Shown: one piece after another, positions 37,740 through 50,662 of the stretch
Numbering within the stretch: the first letter of the stretch is position 1
Layout of the letters: every line of letters begins with the position of its first letter
Assembly: GCA_013397115.1 (NCBI GenBank)
Contig: VWZW01002569.1
Coordinates: forward strand, 902,931 to 966,930
Reading direction: 5' to 3'
Length of the DNA stretch: 64,000 nt
Source of the DNA: Edolisoma coerulescens
Lineage: Eukaryota > Chordata > Aves > Passeriformes > Campephagidae
Notes under the pieces: model-generated
Seen by the model: the letters and a program-made list of their open reading frames with translations, nothing else
What the model was told of the DNA's origin: nothing
Database searches by the model: none
Program-made: the position numbers and the translations under genes

Positions 37740-37852
37740 CTTCCTTTCCTCTCCTCTCATCTCATACCCTCTCCTCCCCTCCCCTCCCCTCCCCCCTTTC
37801 CNNNNNNNTCCCTCCCCTTCTCTCTGCCCTGCCTCTCCCACCCCTCCCCTAA
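37740..37852. repeat. CT-rich (TCCCC)n-like tract with a gap
   Basis: A polypyrimidine tract of repeated 'ctcccctcccct' units broken by a run of seven N. The array length is therefore unknown. Confidence 0.9.
37802..37808. other. Assembly gap (7 N)
   Basis: Seven ambiguous bases inside the CT-rich tract. The true length of missing sequence may differ from seven. Confidence 1.
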
Positions 37853-40800
37853 TTGAATTGCCCTAATTTGATGCTCTGCACCAAATCAAACTTTCTGCAC
37901 TTAAATTTTTGCACCTCTGAGTTTTTAGTGTTGCAAATTGCAAATTTTCCAGATTCTATAATACATGTTTTTGCATCTTGTTTTTGCTATGTTCTCAATG
38001 CATATGCTAAGCATTTTTACTTTTTCCTAGAAAACATCATCATGCTTTTTCTCCATTTGATGATATTTGTCCCTTGCTCCTTCATGGCTGTTGCACAGAT
38101 GGCTATAAGGAACTGCACCTGCTGAATTCCTAAACGTTTTGAACTTCTGTTCACTGACCAAATCCATGTTCTGACTTTACTTTGGAGTACACAAATGCAT
38201 CTGAAATGTGAAACTTCTCCTTCATGTACCCTCCCCTAAAACCTTAAAAGCAGGAGTCATTATTTCAGCTATCAATCCCCACTCTGAACTCCTCAATTTC
38301 TACTTCCTTACTTGAATACCATGTCCCCTGCCACCAACCACACCCTCAAAACCCACCAAAGTTTTAAGTTTCACTAAATCTTGCCAAAGGCATAAGGCAA
38401 GGTGTTTCCCAGCATTTCTAAGCATACAGAGATAGGGAGGATGTACAAAAGACAAAAGATAATTCCTATGAAAGAAAGAGAGTTTAAAATAAACTTTCTG
38501 ATGAAATTTCCTTTCCTTTGGAGTAATTTTTTTTTCTTTTTGGTGGGGTCCAATGTACATCTCTAATCTTAATTGTTAAAAAAACTCTACTTCCTCCTCT
38601 CATATTAAAATATAATTTTTTTAGTTCTTTTCTTGTTCTTCATTTGCCACAAACATTTTTGTTTCATTGCTATAACCATTCACTCTTTTAATTTCTTTCT
38701 ACTAATTTCACATAAGGTTTTATGTTTATTCTGTCATTTTAATCCCTAACTCTATCTTGGGAATAGGCAATCAGCAAAATCCATTTATTAACTACTGAGT
38801 CTGGGCTGATAGATGTAGGGTTCAATCCTACTTAGCCACCATAAACCTCTAAAAAGCAATTCAGTAATCTGAAAATTTTCATTATTACAGCTTTGTAATA
38901 GTGATCAGAAGTGGAGTGATTTCCCAGATAGCAAATAAAAAACTGGGGAGAGTTCAAAAATAATGGGTGGACACTAATTTCCTTTCCAAACTATTGCATG
39001 CAGAGACACTAATAGAAGGAAAGTCCTTCATATCCTGAAGCATGTATTAGTATCTTGAAACAAGAGATGCAGCAGTATCCAATTATACTGTGTTTCAGAG
39101 ATCACTTGTCCTGTGTTCTGAGACCTGCAGTTTAGTTATACCAAAGGATGACGTTTCATTTCCTTAATACCAGAGTGTTAGGTATTGGTTCTCTAATTAA
39201 ACAGTTCCATTCTAATAAAAAATTAAATTAGTAAGTGTGCATGGCTAAATTTGGCTGTACAAATCGTCTCTGTAAAGTAATAGAGAAATTAAGAATTGCA
39301 TACTATGTTATCTCATGTCAGTAGTTTATAGAAAATTACCTGAAAATATAATTGATTACAGTAAGTTACCATATCTTGAGAGGGTCAGATGAAGATTAAA
39401 GTTGTGTTCACAGAACAGTATTTATTTTTACTAACACCTTCTTTAAGACTAACTCCTGTAATTAATTTTTACATTATTTTTCATTGAAGCTCTAGTTCTT
39501 TATATTTATTTTTATGATATGTATCTATTTTAACTACTCTTAAGATCATTGTTTCCTATTAAATTGTCTCATTACAGTCAATGCCAGTTTTGTCTTTCGG
39601 ATTTTAATACAGTAATGACACCAATTATGCTGCAAAGAAAATAAAAGTGATGGAATAAAGAAAAACCTTTGATTGCTTTGCTTAGAAGAATCACTAAATA
39701 GTCATTTTAGCATTATACACAACTTTGGGAGAAATAAATAAAACCACTGATTTTTCTACCTAGATAACTCTAGGTACTCACATACAAGTTCTAAGTGTCT
39801 ATGTTTAAGAGAATATGCTAGAAGCTTCAATTGAGCTGTCAAGGCAAGAGAAAATATCCTAAGAAACTAGGAAGAAAAAGACCTTTCTGTACATGTCCCA
39901 AGTATTTTCTTTTAATTCAAATATGTTGTTGCAAAACACTAACAAAAAATACAATAAATTAAATTAATACTGCACAGTTTATTTGCCCCAACCTCTCAGG
40001 GACCCAACATATCATCCTAAAATTCATTGTGCTGTACGGCCAGGGAAATAACCGGATCATGTACGTGCTTTCCAAGCTGTCATAAACCACAGTTTCTGTG
40101 ATCTAAAACACAAACTGAGAAAGTCTGAGAGCTCATTACTTTTTTAGAAGACAACAGATAAGAATGCCAATATGTCCATCATGCTACAGTGTGATGAAGT
40201 CGGATACATTAATGGAAGTCAATTGAATAAGAAGTAATGAATACACTTTTTCTCTCTTGAGTTGCTCACTGGTCTATCTTTATTTAGTTTGAAACACAGC
40301 TCTCTTTCCAGCTCTCAGCTTCCAGTTCCTCTATGAGTTCTGTTAATTCCCACCAGGAATTAAGAGTTGGCATTTATTTGCTTTGAAACCTTATTGAACA
40401 GTGCTGAACCATATATGAATGAAAAGAGACAACAATTCATTGTCTTGAAAACTGACTATTGAATATTTGATGTCTTGAATAATTTCCTTGAATAGGGAGG
40501 AGAGCACTAAGCTGTATCAGTTTGTTGTTTTGTCAGGGGGAAATCTAATATGATTCAAGAAAACTGGGACATTGTGCAATTAATCTCCAACTTCCCATCT
40601 AAGAAGTCCATCAGCACTCCACAAAGACACATGTGAAGGTTTGCCACCAGTACAGGTACAGAGTTTTAAGAAGGACTCTTTCTCTTACCTTGCTGAGTCT
40701 CAAAATAAAAGCATGTTTTACACAGTCTAACAGTAATCAAGATTTTTGCTTACAGGAAAAATCACTATAATCTTTGAAAACGCTTTTCTGGTATTTCTCA

Positions 40801-43637
40801 GGTATTTGCTTTTAGAAGTCATAAAGCAAGGAAAGGGAAATAGTTCCTGTGATCATACCCCAAAATTACACTTGAAGGGTTAGAGAAATTAGACATCTCC
40901 TTTTGCACCAATTACTGTGTTAAAGAAATTGTTGCTTCATAGAGTGCAGGGGTCAATAAGACACCATGGACAGGAGGATAAGCTATGTAGACCAGAACAA
41001 TCAATCCTTTCTGTAATGACAATCAGGACTGAACTGTGGGAGAAGACTGTGAATAGAACTATCGGGATAAAGATATGAAGTTCTTGTGGTTTTGCATCTG
41101 AAAATGGAGGCTTCAGAGTAAGCCTTTTCCTTCAGCAAAAGCAGTGGAAAAGATTGCTTTGAGTCCTTAAGACATACCTGCGATAGGGGAAATAAGGACA
41201 TCTTTAGCTGAACAATACCCCCTTCTATCAAAGCACTGCACAAGTTTTTATGAAACCACACAAGGAAAGCAAATTTTTGTTATTAAAAGTATTTATTATT
41301 CTTTATCTGAACACTTTACAAGTTTGTGTTAGGGACACTACTAGAGCTCTAATGAGCTTCCAGATAGACCCCAATACTTCTGTGAAAGAGCTTCGAAGAG
41401 CTTTTGAGCTGGAATTTCATTTTGGTTTTTACCATACAAGCAAGAGCACCATATCTTGTGAGTCATCCAAGACAAATAAAACTTTCACTGTAAAGTAAAC
41501 AATTTTCTACATATGTTTATTTAGCCCAAATGCCTTTTTTGCTGTGCGCAGACTACTGAAAATCTTTTGTGCTATCAGTCTCTTTTGCTCATAGCACATG
41601 GGATTGAAGGTAACTTCTGTCCAGATCTCTTTAGAGTTAACACAGGTCTTACATCAGGATTTCTTGGGCAAGTCTTTTGCACATGGAATGAACTTAAAGA
41701 CAGGAAAGCTAAAACAGTTTGCTAATTTTGATTCCTTCATATAAAGGAAAGAGTAGATATTTTTCAAATTAAAAAGAAACAAGGTGAACTAAATCTTTGC
41801 TTATTCTCCAGAAATGTATCCTAAAATGAGGAAAGAAAAATATTCTAACAAGATTTGTTAAAAACATCAGAAACATGGAAATAAATGTCATATTGACAGC
41901 ATAGAATATTTTTAAACAACTTCTATGCCTACTGCTGTGTTACTTCTTGTATGTTCTTGACTCATGTGTAGGGTTGAGAATTTTTGTGAGGCTAAAAATT
42001 AAATTACTTCACTATAATGTTAGTGTTAGATATTAAACTGATATTAAATATGTCTAGAAGATATTTACTTAATTTCTATAACTGCTTAATATTTCCATGC
42101 ATCACCTTGACTGTGTAGCCATGGAATAATTATAAATACTGATTTTATGAATCCAAATTGTGATAAAACTTTTCGTGGGATTGGGCTGCATGCTTTTTAA
42201 ATACAGTATAAATCATAGCTGTAAACCCTTATCTTGGATATATGAAATGTCACGGAATATTCCTTATTAAGACTACAGAGCTTTCTCTCAAACAAATATG
42301 CATTTACAAAACAGGTTAAGGCAAGAAGTATTGCAAAGAACTCAGTAGACAGCTCATTTATCTAATAAACCCCTGCTTGTGGGCAGGATTATGAATTGTG
42401 GTGAAAAAAAACAACAACCAGATGAAGGGTTGGAAAAGAGATAAAACATGACAACAATAGCACTGGTCCTTTTAATTAATTTCACTGAGATTTCTGTATT
42501 TGCACAAATTTCTTTCCCTTAATGTGTCCTTTTATATGTATGCATATTTAATTTCATTGTGTTTCTCTTGACTGTGAAGAAAACCTTTCAGAAAAAGGAA
42601 GGTTTACTTTCTCGGTATGGAGTATGATATTTAAGCAATATTGTCCCCACGTTTTTTAAGTAGGCTTACATTTTGCCTGCTTTTACTCAATAAGTGAATC
42701 TTTCTTTCCTCATTAATTGTCAAACGAAAGTACATAAACTGTGGAACAATTACATTGTATGTATTAGCATGTTGAGTTGATGATGATGATAAAGATCTTA
42801 TGAAGATTATACAATATAGAGGAGTACTAAGAGATAATTTTTACAGAATGAGCCAACATTAAGGATCAGCATTTGTTGTTCAATATAAACATCTGCACTC
42901 TAAAGCAGAAATGACAGTTCTTTAGACATCTCGTAGTCATAGAGAAATAGCAGGTTTTTTTGGTCCGATTCTTTAGTAACAAGAATTCAAACTATGAATC
43001 AGTTCACATAATTCACTACTGTGTCTCAGCTTAGCATGTCTACTTAAGTGAAAATTAAACCCCAAACCCTAACCAGGAAATCAAAAGGGAATTTCATCTG
43101 TTCTGTCCCCAAATGAATATTTTCAAGAGGAAAACAAATTTGCAGTAAATATGGTTTTGTTGGTTTAAAATTATTTTGACTGAATGTTTGAATACCATTT
43201 GCAATCATTTAAGATACACCCTTTTTCTAAGGCATATCTTTTATTCCATATTTTTTGGTTCAGTCCTTATCCAGTTCATTGAATTAAAAAAGGCCTTTGT
43301 GTACATCAACTGCATATTGCTGTCAAGATTTTGTCAGGATTTTTAGAAACAATATATACACAGTATCATGCACACAACGAAACAATGCTTCATTCAACAA
43401 TGCCCAGTCTTATTATTCTTTAACATTGGTGAACACCTTCATGAGTGGCTTTGAGTTTTGGGAGAAGCTTGGAAACTGCCTGTGTGTTTGACAACTTGGC
43501 GTGGCCAGTCACAGCAGCAAGGTCCAGTGGATCTCCTAGAGGCTTGAGCTGAAACAGTAGAAGAGACAGTGGGAGGGCTAGTTTTTCTCCCTCTTTAAAG
43601 TCATTGCTATATTTTATATCTATGACTTAGATACTGC
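37853..43637. other. Unique AT-rich DNA, no gene seen
   Basis: The longest featureless stretch of the window, nearly 5.8 kb. No open frame above 90 residues, no CR1, LTR or SINE landmark, and only short A/T-rich low-complexity runs. The absence of young transposons could reflect chance or constraint on a noncoding region; the sequence alone does not tell. Confidence 0.6.
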
Positions 43638-43712
43638 GACGCAAGCTCCCATTTTAATGGGACAATCAGGAGCCACAAGAGCCAGGCTGGCTACCTTGCT
43701 TCTCGTGGCTCC
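43638..43712. repeat. Cluster of short inverted repeats
   Basis: Three perfect inverted repeats lie within 75 bp. CCCATT/AATGGG has a 2-nt spacer at 43638-43651. AGCCAG/CTGGCT has a 1-nt spacer at 43680-43692 and is enclosed by GGAGCCAC (43669-43676) with GTGGCTCC (43705-43712). The arms are short and unpaired bases separate the nested pairs. No known element or RNA recognised. Confidence 0.6.
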
Positions 43713-45182
43713 ATCAAGTGGCCCACAAACTCCATTACAGACAAGTACATTTGCCTCTGAACCAGGACCTAGCTTCTGTTCCAGACAAGTACATTAATTA
43801 TCGACAACATAGAACAGAAAAATATTTCTCAATGGCACCAGTTTGATGTATTTGGGTCAGATCAGAATGACTTGACAAAAACATTTTGTCTTTTTCTCTG
43901 TTCTAAAATAAGTAGCTTTTGCAGAGCAAATTAGAAGTCATAAAAGCCTTTTTATGCCCATTAATGCATTCTGAGTACAAAAGGAAAGCTTACATCTGGG
44001 TAGCCCTTACATTTCTCTACTCATGGGTAGCTTTGGGAGAATATGATCAAACAAGATTTTTAAAAATGAAAGTTGTCATCTTCAGTATTATTTGTGTCTT
44101 ATAACTTTCGATGATAATGACACACACATCTCTCCCACTTTAAATGTTGACTCTGAGATAAGAACAGTGACTTAAAAGTGTGTGTTTCTCTGCATTGATT
44201 GCAAAGAGAACCCAAGGGCGACTAGCTAAGTTATACACATCTATACTCTATACTGTTACAGTTAGTCACTTGCATTGTACATCTTTTCTCTGTCAAGGGG
44301 CTTGGAAATATTCCAGGGACGTGACAATAAGTGCATATTCACAGCCCTTAAATTCAGAGAGCTATCTCTTTGAAACTTACCCAGACTGAGATTTTGTTGA
44401 GGTATCAGATTCTTATCTTCTAGATCTCCTCCACTACACTCAGGAAAGCAAGTCAACTTATGCATGAAAGAGGGATAATTTTTAAACCTTCTCAACCCTT
44501 TTTTAGAACACTTTCTACAGACCTTAATTTCATTTAGCAAACAGGTTTTATCAAGAGTGACTTGGGAGGAAATACAATCAAAATTAAATCTACACTTCAG
44601 CAATTTAATCTCCAAATCACAGCCAGGATTTTCCATATGCTAGAACAGCTAGAAACAAGTGTGCTAGTCTAGGAAATGTGATCTTTGCCTAAATCATGCG
44701 TAACACTGGATCCTGTCCAGTCAAATCAGAAGCATTAGTCTTTCTGTATCTAATAATTTATTAAATTCCTCGAAGATATGTATCCAAAAACATACAGATG
44801 AATTTATAGTTGTCATCTGGGTGTTTAACTGTAAAAAACCCCCAGTGTTTTATTCTCTGTACTCTCACAGATAGGTCCCCCTAGGTTTTGGCTACTCTGC
44901 ATTTATACAGAGAGGCTTAAGCGTCCTACTGGAAACTGTTTTGAGAAAGAAAGGATAACAGAAATATCACACATTAGCTGGGTGGGGAAAAGGGCTGGAA
45001 ATACGCCTTAAAGCTACTTAGAAACCTAAACATGCAAAGAGCCAAAGGAATCTTTAAAAAGAGCCAAGGCATCTAATTTCTTACATCATGAGTCAGATAA
45101 ATGAGGTATACTTTAACATGTGAACTATGTAGAAATAAATCTACAATTTGAGAGTTTACCGAGTTGTAGAGACACTGAGTAA
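43713..45182. other. Unique AT-rich DNA, no gene seen
   Basis: No recognised gene. 'cagacaagtacatt' occurs twice within about 45 bp near 43739 and 43783, a small direct repeat. The 124-residue minus frame at 44262-44636 has no recognised domain. Confidence 0.5.
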
Positions 45183-46055
45183 TTTAGGGTGGGAGGTGGA
45201 GATCACCTGTCTGGTCAAACCCACTGTTCAGCTTAGATCAGGCTTCCCAAGACCTTGTGAATTTTTTAGTATCCCCAAGGATGAAAAGTTCATAGCCTCT
45301 CTACACAGCCTTTTTTGTGTTTCACTGAAATCCTGTTGTGATTTTTTTCCTAATATTCAAATAAATATATATATATTATATATATGTGTGTGTATATACC
45401 TGTGTATATATATATGTGTATATATATATGTATATGTATACTCCTAATGTTCAAAATTTCCTATGTTGCAAATTTTGTTCTTGAGCATTTCCTTCTGTTA
45501 AGTACTGGAAGGCAGCAACATCTCCTCTTTGCCTTTTCATCCTAAGAAGAATATGTCACTCTCTCAGCCTCTTCTTGTACATCACATACATTCAAACATC
45601 CTAGTCATCTAAGTGGTCCTCCACTGGGGGACCCAAAAGTGGGCACACAGGACATACTGCAGATGAAGCTGACAAGAGCTGAATAGAGAGGAATAGTCAC
45701 TTACACCAAACTGCTGCCTACAGTCCTGCTCACACAGCACTGTATGCAGTTGTTTTCCTTTGCTGCAAGGACACACTGCCCACTCATGTTCATCTTGGTT
45801 TTCCACCATTACCCCCCCGGGCCTTTTCTCCTGACCTGATTTATGGGCAGTCAGACCCCAGCCTGTACTTGTGCATGGATTTATCCCTCCCCAGGTGCAG
45901 GACTTTGCATTTGTTTTTCTGAACCTCATGAGTCCTGTCAGCCTATTTCTCCAGCCCACTGAAATCTCTCTGAATAACAATCCTGCACTGTAGTTTATTG
46001 ATCACTTTCTTATCTACATGTCCCCAAATCTAGCAAATGAACACTTAAAATGGAT
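45183..46055 (-). mobile_element. CR1 LINE, 3' half, split by a microsatellite
   Basis: Antisense CR1 sequence, 3' end at the left. From left to right it shows the degraded 3' tail ('gggaggtggagatcacct'), 'tagatcaggcttcccaagacc', 'tttttcctaatattc', the block 'tactggaaggcagcaacatctcc', 'ctctctcagcctcttcttgtacatcac', 'ttgctgcaaggacacactgcc', 'cctgtacttgtgcatgga' and 'ctccccaggtgcaggac', all in CR1 order. The right part encodes, in shifted frames on the minus strand, the C-terminal end of the CR1 ORF2 protein (a 'YSSL...HLQY...FWVPQ' remnant near 45610-45690). A TA/TG microsatellite (45361-45440) interrupts it. No intact open frame remains. Confidence 0.85.
45361..45440. repeat. (TA)n/(TG)n microsatellite inside CR1
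   Basis: Eighty bases of alternating TA with TG runs. It is flanked by two near-identical 13-mers, CCTAATATTCAAA (45349-45361) and CCTAATGTTCAAA (45443-45455), although CR1 normally carries this segment once. Confidence 0.9.
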
Positions 46056-47035
46056 GTGTCTAAATGCATCATGATGACTTCAAGCACCTAGACAATTCCA
46101 CTGCCAAAAGAGACAATAAAGTGTACACACAAAGGTATATTTATTTTGCTTCAGCTTCTTCCTTCCAGAATTTAGGTTCAATAGCTGCATTGCGATCAAA
46201 GGTGTGGGGTCTCTTAAGGTCACTTCCAATAATGCAGTAGCAATCTTTCCAAAAAACCACACAGATGAAGGTTTGGCTTTTGCTTAGCAGTCTGACACTT
46301 ACAGCACTTGGACAATGAAAAAAATGGGAAACAGCTTTGAAACTCCAACTCAGCTGAGAAGGGTCCAATCCTATACCTCTAAGCTTCCAGGAGAGTCTCA
46401 TAATCCTCAGACTTAAATCCAGAATGGGAAGAAAATCCTCCTGACTTTTCCTGGTAAAAGACCTACTTGATTGCTACAAATGAACCAATAGTATATAGGT
46501 ACAAAAAAGAGTGAAATAAAGGAGCTAGGTACTCACCTCAGCTTGTGTTTTTACTTAGTGCTCTCTAAACAGAGAGTAAACATGTATTTTACAGTAAACA
46601 GTCACTGGATAAAGGCATAAGAACTTAATTTAAAAAGGAAATGGGAATTATGTTAACACCCAACAACACTGCTCATTAATAAGTCAAAACATTTGTGCTG
46701 ATTACCAGGCATATATCAATCTACTTAAATTTGTGACTAGTATACAGTATTGGTAAATAAATATAAATGTTACTTTAGCATTCACCCCAAAGCTTGTTTA
46801 ATAATTTAGATTTGTATATTTCACCTTCCAAAATAAGTGCTTTGAAATCTTGGGACTGCTGTGAAACATGAGTGATGTTCTACTGAATAACAGTATCAGA
46901 GTCTGAGCTCCATATATATTAAAGCTCATGTAAATTTTTAAACTCTTCTGATTTTTCTTCAGTGTGCTATATGGATTTTTGGTATGATCTTAAAAAATTA
47001 GCAAATACTATTTTAAGGATTTTTCATCTTCTTTT
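46056..47035. other. Unique AT-rich DNA, no gene seen
   Basis: No recognised gene or repeat beyond the two neighbouring CR1 pieces. Confidence 0.55.
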
Positions 47036-47093
47036 AGTGATTAGATGATCTTTAAGGTCTTCTCCAATCCAAACCATTTTATGATTCTATAAT
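47036..47093 (+). mobile_element. CR1 3' tail remnant
   Basis: Only the last approximately 58 bp of a CR1: 'ttagatgatctttaaggtc', 'ttctccaatccaaacc' and 'attttatgattctat', the standard avian CR1 terminus. The extreme 5' truncation is typical of CR1 insertions. Confidence 0.82.
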
Positions 47094-50000
47094 TTTACAC
47101 ATAAAATGATTTTAACTGAAGCTATTAATTGCTACAGGAATAGGATAAGCTAAGCAATTTTGCACTTCTAACCCCAGTCCATTTGGGATAATATTAAGAT
47201 TAATGTTTTTTAGCGCTAGTTTCAGTTTATCTAATTTGAAATTTAGATATTGGAAACCATCTTGTTTCCTAATGTAAATCAGTTAGAGAAGACATGAGTC
47301 TGTTTCATGTTTGAATAGAAGTTAACTATAAAAATGATTGCTAAAATATAACCAGTCCTAGTCTCATACTTTTTAATAGTTAGAAATGGCTTTTGTTACT
47401 TAGTGCACCTCTCTTATCCATTTTAATCGGAATTTGGTAATCCATTAAAAAGAAAAAAATTCAGAACAAGATTATAAAATCAAGCCACAATATCTCATCT
47501 CACCTCAAACTGTAGAGATGATTTTTGGCACAGTTTCTGATACCTCTTATGATAAAGTCATAGACAGTTTTCATTAACATTTCTAATATCTTTTTCATCT
47601 CTTGAAAGGTGAGTTCCCCAGTCAATTTTATCCTTAGCAAACAGAAATATCCCCTTTTAGGCTTTGTATACTTAATTCTCTAGAATCTGAGACAAAAAGA
47701 ATAAAAAATGTAGCTAAAATTAAGGATAGATTCCCCCAAATATTTTAGTTTCTTAAGCAGGTCATGTTCTCAGTTGCTTGTTCTCCCTGGTTTCAAGCAT
47801 CTTTTACCCTCTGTTGCACAGTAGCAAATATTTGGCAGGCAGAGTTTAAACTGTACAAAATCTACCTTGAAGGTTTTGCAATTTTATATGAGAAAAATGT
47901 GAGCTGTGTGGGTGATGTTAAGTTCCTTGACAGCAAATGCCAACTGGCTTAATAGGACAGAGGTTCTGCCACAGTTTCTAATTATCACAAGGCAAAACCT
48001 TTCCAGGAGTTTGTTACAGCAAACTAGAACAATTACAAGGAACATAGTTTGTAGAATTTGTACAGTAATTCCTTTTTTGAAGTATAGTGTCCAACGCTAA
48101 TAATAAAACCAAATTGTTACAGGCACTAATGACAATTACCCACTGATTTATGACTTTCATTCTTCTGCCTTTCTTGCCACAATAAGCCCAGCTTCCAAAC
48201 ACCCACAGGGCAAGAGAGAGCACTGAACTCAGCAGTTTGAATCTAAATGCATGTTGACTCCCTCACCAGCACATGTCTTTTGACTTGCTAAACAGGGTAT
48301 ATTCCCCTAAACAGGATGTATAAAAGATGTACTAAGAAATTATCCTATCACTCCTAGTATATGTATTATACTATATTCAAGTATTTAGAGATTAAAATCT
48401 CCCAAGACATTCAGTTATATCCATGCATTATTTCCATAGAGGAATTTTTTACGTCTTCATTAGAAATGAAATACTTCCTTATAACACAAATATTTTACAA
48501 CATTAGATTTGGTGGATATGTCTACTTTATGTATGAAGTACAAATCAAGCCACAGAAATGTCAAAGGCTCAGGTAAGTTTCCTTTCAGCTTACATGTATA
48601 ATTATAGCTTAGTAACTTGGTAATTAGCTACTATACCTGCAAACAGTGAACTGCCTGTAACTTAAGATTTTTGCATTTTCATATAGCTATATAAAATCAA
48701 GCATTTAATTAAATACCTTTCCCCAAATACAACCTTTTTCCATCAAATGACTATGCATACATTTGGCAATGAGACTACCAACACTTCAGCCACAGAGAGT
48801 GGAGTAATTATCCTTTGACTCATTGGGCTAACACACCAGAAAAATATCCAAACTCAGAAAGGGTGAGCTTGGATTTCAGCTCTCTACCTTTTGAAGTCAA
48901 GGAGGGGCTGTTCTTTTGCTTCTTTTAACCTCCATCCAGGTAACAGTCTAGTATGGCCCACCTGCTGACAAAAGGATAGTTCATCAGCACAGTACATAGA
49001 CCTGCATTGTCAACTCCACCTTGGACAGTCAGGAGCAAGTTCAAATCTGCTGTGTGGGTTTTCCCACATCACAAACCCACAAAAGATCCTTACCTGCTGG
49101 GCAGACAACTGAGTCATCCTTTTTAAAAGCTGATAAAAGAACTCACTTTTTTCCTTCAGACCATGGATCAATGAAGCAGAGCCTTTTCTGTGCAAAAACA
49201 CCTAAGCATATCCCAAAATGTGTTGTTCTTTCTCTGAAGGTAGGACCAACTTTTGGGCACAGGGTGCTTTGGTAGCCCCTGACATGGCAAGCAATGAACC
49301 AGATCCATGGTCCATCCAGGTGCTCCTGTCAGGAGCTGAATGAGACCAGGCCAGAAACAGGACTGAAGAGAAGGCAGCAGTGTGAATCCAGAATCTGTCA
49401 GGCAGCAGAGATGTATGAACCAATTGACCCATCCCATCCAGGAGCTAAGATATCCATAGGATAAGTCTGAGGTCCACCTGGGAGATAGGACAAGAGATAG
49501 GAACACCTACAAGACAGTTCAGGGAGGGAATTAAGGCTGAGCCAAAATGGAGCTCACAGACCCATGGGGAGGAGGAGAGAGGAGGCCCCAGGGAAGATTA
49601 AGCAGGAACTGAAATGCCCCTTCATGCCCTCAGGATCCTGACAGCCTCCTACCTGAGCATCGTGCAGTCCTGCAAAATAGAAGCCAACTCTGCTGAGCTG
49701 TATGCAGAAGCTCAGCTTATTTGAATGCATGCTGGTTTAAGATTAAGAGCTGTCTGCTGGTTTACTTGACTGAGCCAGCATCAGTCTTTTTCATCATACT
49801 GCTGCTGGGCAATTCTCCAGCTGCAAAGCTGTCTCTGAAAGAATGGTCCCAGCATGTATTGACAAGGGTCCCATTGTCGTCTGGACAAACAAGTCACTCC
49901 TCTCTGCAAATGTGCCATTTTGTACAGTTACGCACGAAAATGAGACAGCTGGTTTGGAGCTCAGCAGAGGCATTTGTTTGCAGTGATCACCTGTAAGGTG

Positions 50001-50627
50001 AGCAGGTATTCTGGATATTCCTGAAAGACAAGAGACAGAAAGCCAGGTGGTTTGCAGCTATTTTGTACCTATGATCAGAAGGTACTATACCTAGGAGCCA
50101 GAATTTGTCCTACCTCGTATCTGCTCTTAAACTGACCTTCTTTGTAATAGATCTAAAGTGAGGATTAACTTATATATGTATGTAGACAAAAAACAAGGTC
50201 AAAACCAGGGTGTCCCAGAGAGACAGAAGGAGGCATCCACTGATAACAAATGCTAACTGGTGTAGGTCTTCTAACTCAGCGTTATACTGCTTTAACCTCT
50301 CCTGATATTCATCAGTTGCTTGTCATCAGCCAAATTACAAACTGAGAAACCACTCATTTTCAAAATTGATGATCTTCTCATATTTTGGATTATTAATTCA
50401 CTTTTTTACTTTTTTAAAGTGTTGTTCTCTTTCTATTTTAAGAAATATCTTAAGAGCCTGCATTGGTTTCCATATACTAAGACAATTAAGAGCCACCTAT
50501 ATAGTTAACTAAAGAACTTCTTTGAATGGTAGAAGATCAAAATCCTTGACCCTTCCTACCAGCTCACCAAACTTCCAGGGCATGCACTCTAAATACTAGC
50601 AACACAGAAGGAGCACCCATGAAAGAA
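47094..50627. other. Unique DNA, no gene seen
   Basis: AT-rich to about 48.9 kb, then moderately GC-richer at 49000-49680 with two overlapping minus frames of 76 and 112 residues. I found no domain, splice signals or repeat landmark in the GC-richer part; it could be an old undescribed repeat. Confidence 0.5.
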
Positions 50628-50662
50628 GTGACCACATACAAGGGAAGCCAGCTGATGTAATC

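Noticed and set aside
38805..38850. tRNA-like segment with 'gggttcaatcc' and 'gccacca'
   Set aside because: The T stem does not pair at canonical positions and no A box or acceptor partner is found upstream.
43060..43078. Telomere-like 'ccccaaaccctaacc'
   Set aside because: Only about one and a half units; not an interstitial telomere array.
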